Positions 7,402 to 11,919 of a stretch of 11,919 bases of DNA are shown here, piece by piece (position 1 is the stretch's first letter; each line of letters starts with the position of its first letter). A program made the position numbers and the translations under genes. The notes under the pieces are model-generated. The model did not search any database. It was given only the letters and a program-made list of their open reading frames with translations, and was not told where the DNA came from. Location of the stretch: assembly GCA_009702205.1 (NCBI GenBank), contig WLIM01000019.1, positions 1 through 11,919 of the forward strand, read 5' to 3'. Source of the stretch: Actinomycetota bacterium. Lineage in GTDB: Bacteria; Actinomycetota; Actinomycetes; Nanopelagicales; Nanopelagicaceae.

Positions 7402-10161
7402 TTATGCCGAAGGAGTAACGGCTTTGCCCTTACCCGAGGCCGCCTTTTTCTTGGTTTTAGCCTTGCCTGTGGCTTTTACTGTGTTCTTAGTCAGTGAAGG
7501 TGCGCTTTTCTTTGCACGCTTGCTGCTCTTCTTCACTCTGCTCGCCCCGCCATTTTCTGCTTCCCAGGCACGTCTTCCTGCAAGCAATTCCAGACCACGT
7601 TCTAGTGTTAAAAATTCAACGGTATCTCCACGACGAAGTGTTGCGTTAGTTTCGCCATCGGTTATATAAATTCCAAATCTGCCATCTTTTACTAATACCG
7701 GCTTCGAACTCGCAGGATCAATTCCTAAATCCTTGAGCGGAGGTTTTGCTACTCCGCGACGGCGAACTTTCGGTTGTTTATAAAGTTCGATTGCTTGATC
7801 TAACGTAATATCAAATAACTGATCTTCTGAAGTTAACGTTCGCGAATCAGTTCCGTGTGTCATGTATGGTCCATAACGACCATTTTGAACTGTAATAGGA
7901 ACTTCTTCATAATTCCCAAGCGTTCTTGGAAGTGACATTAATTTGAGTGCATCATCAATTGTGATTGTGTCGAGCGTCATCGTTGAGAGAAGTGAAGCAG
8001 TCTTGGGTTTTGGAGCATCTTTCTTTTTGCGCGGTTTCTTTAATTCACCAGTTTTCTTATCAACAACCATTTCAGGTTCTGGTAGGACTTCAGTTATGTA
8101 CGGTCCAAATCTTCCTGATTTTGCAATCAATGGCAGATTTGTTTCTGGATGAATTCCAAGTTCGCGTTCGCCAGAAGGTTGAGCAAGTAAATCAATTGCA
8201 ACTTGTAGCGTTAATTCATCTGGCGCCATTGTCTCTGGAATATTTGCAAACTTTCGATCATCGCCAATACCTTTTTGAATATAGGCACCGAAGCGACCAA
8301 CACGAATTTCGATATCTTCGCCCATCTTCATGGTGTTGATTTGTTGGGCATCAATTGCTCCAAGGTCTGCCGCAAGTGCTTCTAGACCGGGGTTTCCATC
8401 AGTTCCGAAGAAGAATTTAGTTAACCAAGAAACTCGATCTTCTTCACCATTCGCGATTCGATCTAAATCTTCTTCCATTGAAGCCGTGAATTCATAATCA
8501 ACTAGTTTTCCGAAGTGTTGTTCTAGAAGGCCAGTAACTGAAAACGCTAAAAAGGTTGGAACTAATGCGCGCCCACGTTTGGCTACATATCCACGATCTT
8601 GAATGGTGCTCATGATTGAAGCGAATGTTGATGGTCGCCCGATTCCTAATTCTTCTAACTTCTTAACAAGAGTTGGCTCGGTATATCGAGCTGGTGGCTT
8701 AGTTTCATGTCCTTCACAGATGTAATTTGAAACTTTAATTGCATCGCCAACCGACATTGCAGGCAGTCGCTTGTCGCTTTCTGAAGTTTCATCATCTCCT
8801 GATTTATCTTCAACAAGCTCTTCGTATGCGGCCAAGAAACCTGGAAATGTAACTACCGAACCATTGGCACGAAATATCGCAGCGCCACCAGTTTTTGTTT
8901 CAACATCAAAATCAACGCGCATCTGCATTTTCTTTGCGTCAGACATTTGAGAAGCAATGGTGCGTTTCCAAATTAGATCGTAAAGCGCAAATTCATCTCT
9001 TGATAATTCTGGCGCGAGTTCACCTGGTGTTCTAAAAGTTTCACCTGCAGGACGGATTGCTTCGTGCGCTTCCTGAGCGTTCTTTGATTTACCTTCATAA
9101 ACACGAGGTGTTGCTGGAATATAATCGGCGCCATAAAGTGATTTCGCAGATGCTCGCGCAGATTCAATCGCGGCCGCGGAAAGCGTTACTGAATCAGTAC
9201 GCATATAAGTTATATAACCATTCTCATATAAGCGTTGTGCTACGCGCATAGTTAATTGCGCACCCCAGCCAAGACGTGATCCTGCATCTTGTTGCATCGT
9301 TGAAGTTGTAAACGGAGCTTTAGGCCGCTCTGTTCTAGGTGATTCTTCGGTTGATTTAACAGTTAGCGCTTTACCCGTAAGGCTTTGCACTAATTCATTT
9401 GCTGCGCCTTCATCTAATAGAAGAATATTTGCTGCTGATTTCTCTTTAAGGCCACCATTTGCATCAAAATCATTTGTAGCCGCAACTCGTTTTCCATCTA
9501 TCGAAAGCAATCTTGCGTTAAATCCCGCTTCACATTGTGCAGTTAAATCCCACCACTTTGAGGAAATAAAGGCCATGCGTTCGCGTTCGCGTTCAACAAT
9601 TAACCTTGTTGCAACTGACTGCACTCGACCTGCAGAAATTCTTGGCATAACTTTCTTCCAAAGAACTGGTGACAATCGGTATCCATAAAGTCGATCTAAA
9701 ACTCTGCGGGTTTCTTGAGCATCGACCAATCGATAATCTAAATCCCGAGTTTCATTTGCAGCTTTTTGGATTGCTTCTTTGGTGATTTCATGAAAAACCA
9801 TTCGGCGAATTGGAATTTTAGGACGTAGAACTTCAATTAAATGCCAGGCTATTGCTTCACCCTCGCGATCCTCGTCCGTTGCAAGGATTAGCTCATCGGC
9901 ATCTTTCATTAAAGCTTTTAATTCAGAAACTTTGGCTTTCTTATCGGGGTTGATTACATAAAGCGGTTCGAAACCCTCTTCGATATTTACGCCTTCTTTG
10001 GCCCAGGCAATCTTCTTGTATTCCTTTGGGATGTCGGCTGCGCGTTGAGGCAAGTCACGAATATGCCCAACAGATGCTTCAACAACGTAGTCATCTCCCA
10101 GGAAGCCGCCAATTTTGCGCGCCTTCGCGGGAGATTCAACGATTACAAGTTTGATACCCAT
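7402..10161 (-). CDS. topA: DNA topoisomerase I (type IA)
   Basis: TopA relaxes negatively supercoiled DNA by transient single-strand cleavage, limiting hypernegative supercoiling behind RNA polymerase. The 919-residue protein starts with the TOPRIM domain KLVIVESPAKA (4-14, Glu9), with the metal-binding acids Asp96, Asp98 and Glu100 in ATDEDREGE. The DNA-gate region includes SAGRVQSVA (176-184) and the active-site Tyr319 in YITYMRTDS, the same residue number as in E. coli, and RPSTFASI (509-516). Instead of zinc fingers, the C-terminal part has four repeats marked by GRFGAYIQ (622), GRFGPYIT (683), GRYGPYMT (761) and GRFGIYIT (827). It ends in a lysine/alanine-rich tail (about 876-913), as seen in actinobacterial enzymes where such tails aid DNA binding and processivity. 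The ATG at 10161 fits the canonical family N-terminus; no clear ribosome site lies at normal distance. It follows hppA by 44 bases and precedes the tmk fusion by 13. Confidence 0.97.
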   Translation of the reverse strand: MGIKLVIVESPAKARKIGGFLGDDYVVEASVGHIRDLPQRAADIPKEYKKIAWAKEGVNIEEGFEPLYVINPDKKAKVSELKALMKDADELILATDEDREGEAIAWHLIEVLRPKIPIRRMVFHEITKEAIQKAANETRDLDYRLVDAQETRRVLDRLYGYRLSPVLWKKVMPRISAGRVQSVATRLIVERERERMAFISSKWWDLTAQCEAGFNARLLSIDGKRVAATNDFDANGGLKEKSAANILLLDEGAANELVQSLTGKALTVKSTEESPRTERPKAPFTTSTMQQDAGSRLGWGAQLTMRVAQRLYENGYITYMRTDSVTLSAAAIESARASAKSLYGADYIPATPRVYEGKSKNAQEAHEAIRPAGETFRTPGELAPELSRDEFALYDLIWKRTIASQMSDAKKMQMRVDFDVETKTGGAAIFRANGSVVTFPGFLAAYEELVEDKSGDDETSESDKRLPAMSVGDAIKVSNYICEGHETKPPARYTEPTLVKKLEELGIGRPSTFASIMSTIQDRGYVAKRGRALVPTFLAFSVTGLLEQHFGKLVDYEFTASMEEDLDRIANGEEDRVSWLTKFFFGTDGNPGLEALAADLGAIDAQQINTMKMGEDIEIRVGRFGAYIQKGIGDDRKFANIPETMAPDELTLQVAIDLLAQPSGERELGIHPETNLPLIAKSGRFGPYITEVLPEPEMVVDKKTGELKKPRKKKDAPKPKTASLLSTMTLDTITIDDALKLMSLPRTLGNYEEVPITVQNGRYGPYMTHGTDSRTLTSEDQLFDITLDQAIELYKQPKVRRRGVAKPPLKDLGIDPASSKPVLVKDGRFGIYITDGETNATLRRGDTVEFLTLERGLELLAGRRAWEAENGGASRVKKSSKRAKKSAPSLTKNTVKATGKAKTKKKAASGKGKAVTPSA

Positions 10162-10185
10162 AATTTACTTCAGGGAAGTTTCCTA

Positions 10186-10200
10186 ACTAATTAGATTAGT
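10186..10200. repeat. Perfect 6-bp inverted repeat in the hppA-topA gap
   Basis: The sequence ACTAAT-TAG-ATTAGT has six-base arms around a three-base centre. It starts six bases beyond the hppA stop codon in the transcription direction and ends 24 bases before the topA start. As an RNA hairpin it is all but two pairs A-U and is not followed by a T run on the minus strand, so it is a poor intrinsic terminator. A second, imperfect palindrome, AGGGAAGTTTCCT at 10172-10184, lies next to it. Either could be an operator for topA or chance in A+T-rich DNA. Confidence 0.35.
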
Positions 10201-10205
10201 ACTAC

Positions 10206-11919
10206 TTAAGAAATGCTTGTGGAGCTACGTTGCCCACGTATCATTGCAAAAATAATAACTAGAGTTGCAGCCAAAGAAATAATTAGGGAATAAGTCTTGT
10301 GATCATTGAGCGCGAACTCAACAATTGCTGGAGTAACTAGTAATCCAACCAAGTTCATAACCTTAATTAATGGGTTGATTGCAGGACCGGCTGTGTCTTT
10401 GAATGGATCGCCAACTGTGTCACCAACAATTGTTGCGTGATGAGAATCTGATCCTTTTCCACCATGATTTCCATCTTCAACCATTTTCTTTGCGTTATCC
10501 CATGCGCCGCCAGAGTTGGCTAGGAATACTGCCATCAATGTTCCAGTTCCGATTGCTCCTGCAAGGTATGCACCAAGAGCGCCAACACCTAAGCCGAAAC
10601 CAACAGCGATTGGTGCCATAACTGCAAGAAGTCCTGGAGTTACAAGTTCGCGTAGTGAATCGCGAGTACAAATATCTACAACGCGACCGTATTCAGGCTT
10701 CTCAGTTCCTTTCATAATTCCTGGATGCAATTTGAATTGTTCGCGCACTTCATAAACAACAGCTCCCGCTGCGCGAGATACTGCATTAATTGCAAGACCA
10801 GAGAACATAAATACAACTGCTGCGCCAATAATCAATCCAACTAAGTTGCGAGGATCTGCAACATCCAAGATGCCTTGGTATTGAAGTGCAACTGCACCAT
10901 CGCCCATAACTTTATGTGCTGCTTCTTTAATTGCATCAGTAAATGCACCAAACAGAGCAGTTGCGGCAAGGACTGCGGTTGCGATTGCGATTCCCTTTGT
11001 GATTGCTTTTGTTGTGTTACCAACAGCATCAAGAGATGTGAGAATCTGTGCGCTTTCGCCTTTTACATCGCCAGACATTTCAGCAATACCTTGTGCGTTA
11101 TCTGAAATTGGTCCAAAAGTATCCATAGCAACGATTACACCAACAGTTGTCAGCAAACCAGTTCCTGCTAGTGATACTGCGAATAGTGAGAGAACGATTG
11201 ATCCGCCACCGAGTAAGAATGCACCAAATACTGCTGCTGCAATCAGAAGTGCAGAATAAACAGCAGATTCAAATCCAACTGAAATACCAGCAAGAATTAC
11301 TGTTGCTGCGCCGGTCTTTGATGAGGCAGCTACATCGTTTACTGGACGACGACCAACTTCAGTAAAGAAACCAGTTAACAATTGAATTGCTGCTGCTAGC
11401 AAAATACCAATTAATACTGCGCCAATAGCAAGAACGCGAGGATTTACATCTACGGCTGCTGCCTCTGCTGTTAAGCCAGACATTTGTTGTAGTGATGCAG
11501 GTAAGTAGGTGTAAGTAGCAAAAGCAACTAAGACTGCCGAAATAATTGCAGACATAAAGAATGAGCGGTTAATTGCTTGCATTGCTGACTTATCAGTTGT
11601 GCGAAGACGTGTAATAAAGATTCCAATAATTGCTGTGATGATTCCGATAGCAGGAACAATCAATGGGAAAATTAAGCCAGCATCACCGAATCCGGCTTTA
11701 CCAAGAATCAGAGCCGCGACAAGTGTTACTGCATATGATTCAAATAGATCTGCAGCCATACCCGCACAGTCACCAACGTTGTCACCAACGTTGTCTGCGA
11801 TTGTTGCAGGGTTGCGAGGATCATCTTCTGGAATACCTTGTTCAACTTTTCCTACAAGGTCAGCGCCAACATCTGCTGCCTTTGTAAAGATTCCGCCACC
11901 AACGCGCATAAACATTGCA
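10206..11919 (-). CDS. hppA: Membrane-bound proton-pumping inorganic pyrophosphatase, K+-independent type (5' part missing)
   Basis: This integral membrane enzyme hydrolyses pyrophosphate from biosynthesis and uses the energy to pump protons across the cytoplasmic membrane. The frame stays open through the right edge: the codon before the first visible ATG is GCA, and that ATG encodes an internal residue of the AMFMRVGGG segment. About 570 residues are present, and roughly the first 200 of the expected protein lie outside the window. Counting from this ATG, the pyrophosphate and magnesium site motifs are DVGADLVGKVE (15-25), the acidic stretch 31-49 ending in DNVGDNVGD, DTFGPISDNAQG (265-276), SGGAWDNAKK (468-477) and VGDTVGDPFKDTAGP (497-511), with many hydrophobic helices between. 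GNTTKAITKG (299-308) carries Lys303 at the position where K+-dependent enzymes have alanine, so I class it as K+-independent. Proton rather than sodium transport is inferred from that class. It is the most upstream gene seen in the row. Confidence 0.95.
   Translation of the reverse strand, partial: AMFMRVGGGIFTKAADVGADLVGKVEQGIPEDDPRNPATIADNVGDNVGDCAGMAADLFESYAVTLVAALILGKAGFGDAGLIFPLIVPAIGIITAIIGIFITRLRTTDKSAMQAINRSFFMSAIISAVLVAFATYTYLPASLQQMSGLTAEAAAVDVNPRVLAIGAVLIGILLAAAIQLLTGFFTEVGRRPVNDVAASSKTGAATVILAGISVGFESAVYSALLIAAAVFGAFLLGGGSIVLSLFAVSLAGTGLLTTVGVIVAMDTFGPISDNAQGIAEMSGDVKGESAQILTSLDAVGNTTKAITKGIAIATAVLAATALFGAFTDAIKEAAHKVMGDGAVALQYQGILDVADPRNLVGLIIGAAVVFMFSGLAINAVSRAAGAVVYEVREQFKLHPGIMKGTEKPEYGRVVDICTRDSLRELVTPGLLAVMAPIAVGFGLGVGALGAYLAGAIGTGTLMAVFLANSGGAWDNAKKMVEDGNHGGKGSDSHHATIVGDTVGDPFKDTAGPAINPLIKVMNLVGLLVTPAIVEFALNDHKTYSLIISLAATLVIIFAMIRGQRSSTSIS

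Noticed and set aside
7325..8339. Plus-strand frames opposite topA (7325-7669, 7943-8152, 7965-8339)
   Set aside because: All are antisense to conserved topA sequence. The hydrophobic character of the first is the mirror of the lysine-rich tail codons.
8973..9167. Small minus-strand frame inside topA
   Set aside because: It is the topA sequence read in another frame, with no domain or plausible start signal.
10172..10200. Intrinsic terminator for hppA
   Set aside because: The repeats are A+T-rich or imperfect and no T run follows them on the minus strand, so termination is not supported.
10403..11887. Several frames within hppA on both strands, including cysteine-rich and glutamine-rich ones
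   Set aside because: They overlap a highly conserved gene, lack upstream signals, and show low-complexity composition expected from out-of-frame reading.
11913..11915. ATG as the start of hppA
   Set aside because: The frame continues upstream (GCA before it) to the window edge, and the encoded segment matches the middle of the family, roughly 200 residues in. It is an internal methionine of a truncated gene.
1..11919. CRISPR arrays, insertion sequences, phage genes, toxin-antitoxin or defence modules
   Set aside because: I saw no spaced direct repeats, transposase or integrase motifs, terminal inverted repeats, or small paired genes. Every large frame resolves to a housekeeping or conserved actinobacterial gene.

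Overview
The window is an ordinary stretch of actinobacterial chromosome, and I found no mobile element, phage, CRISPR array or defence system in it. All eight protein genes and the single tRNA lie on the minus strand, nearly head to tail. The DNA is visibly A+T-rich for an actinobacterium, intergenic gaps are tiny and several genes overlap by four bases. The gene content is characteristically actinobacterial: a thymidylate kinase fused to an MFS-like membrane domain, a TopA with a lysine-rich tail and no zinc fingers, a delta-prime subunit with a charged insertion, and MurT/GatD. This combination suggests a small, streamlined, low-GC actinobacterium such as the freshwater acI/Nanopelagicales group. 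That assignment is inference from composition and gene order, not from a phylogenetic marker.

In the direction of transcription (right to left), the window opens inside hppA, a membrane proton-pumping pyrophosphatase of the K+-independent type that is cut by the right edge. After a 44-base gap with a small perfect inverted repeat comes topA (DNA topoisomerase I). Thirteen bases later begins the MFS-thymidylate kinase fusion. It overlaps holB (DNA polymerase III delta-prime) by GTGA, and holB in turn overlaps a secreted or membrane-anchored TAP-like alpha/beta hydrolase by GTGA. Topoisomerase, dTMP kinase and clamp-loader subunit form a DNA replication cluster, with the hydrolase translationally attached to it.

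The next block is a short VOC/glyoxalase-like protein gene, a tRNA-Thr (anticodon CGT) squeezed into the 113-base gap before murT, and then the murT-gatD pair overlapping by ATGA. MurT and GatD together amidate the D-glutamate of the peptidoglycan stem peptide on lipid II. The last 103 bases at the left edge hold no gene I can support.

The points most worth a second look are the MFS-Tmk fusion, the tRNA tucked between VOC and murT with a mismatched anticodon stem, the compact cysteine ribbon of MurT with the uncertain murT start, and the palindrome in front of topA. None of these amounts to a new biological system.
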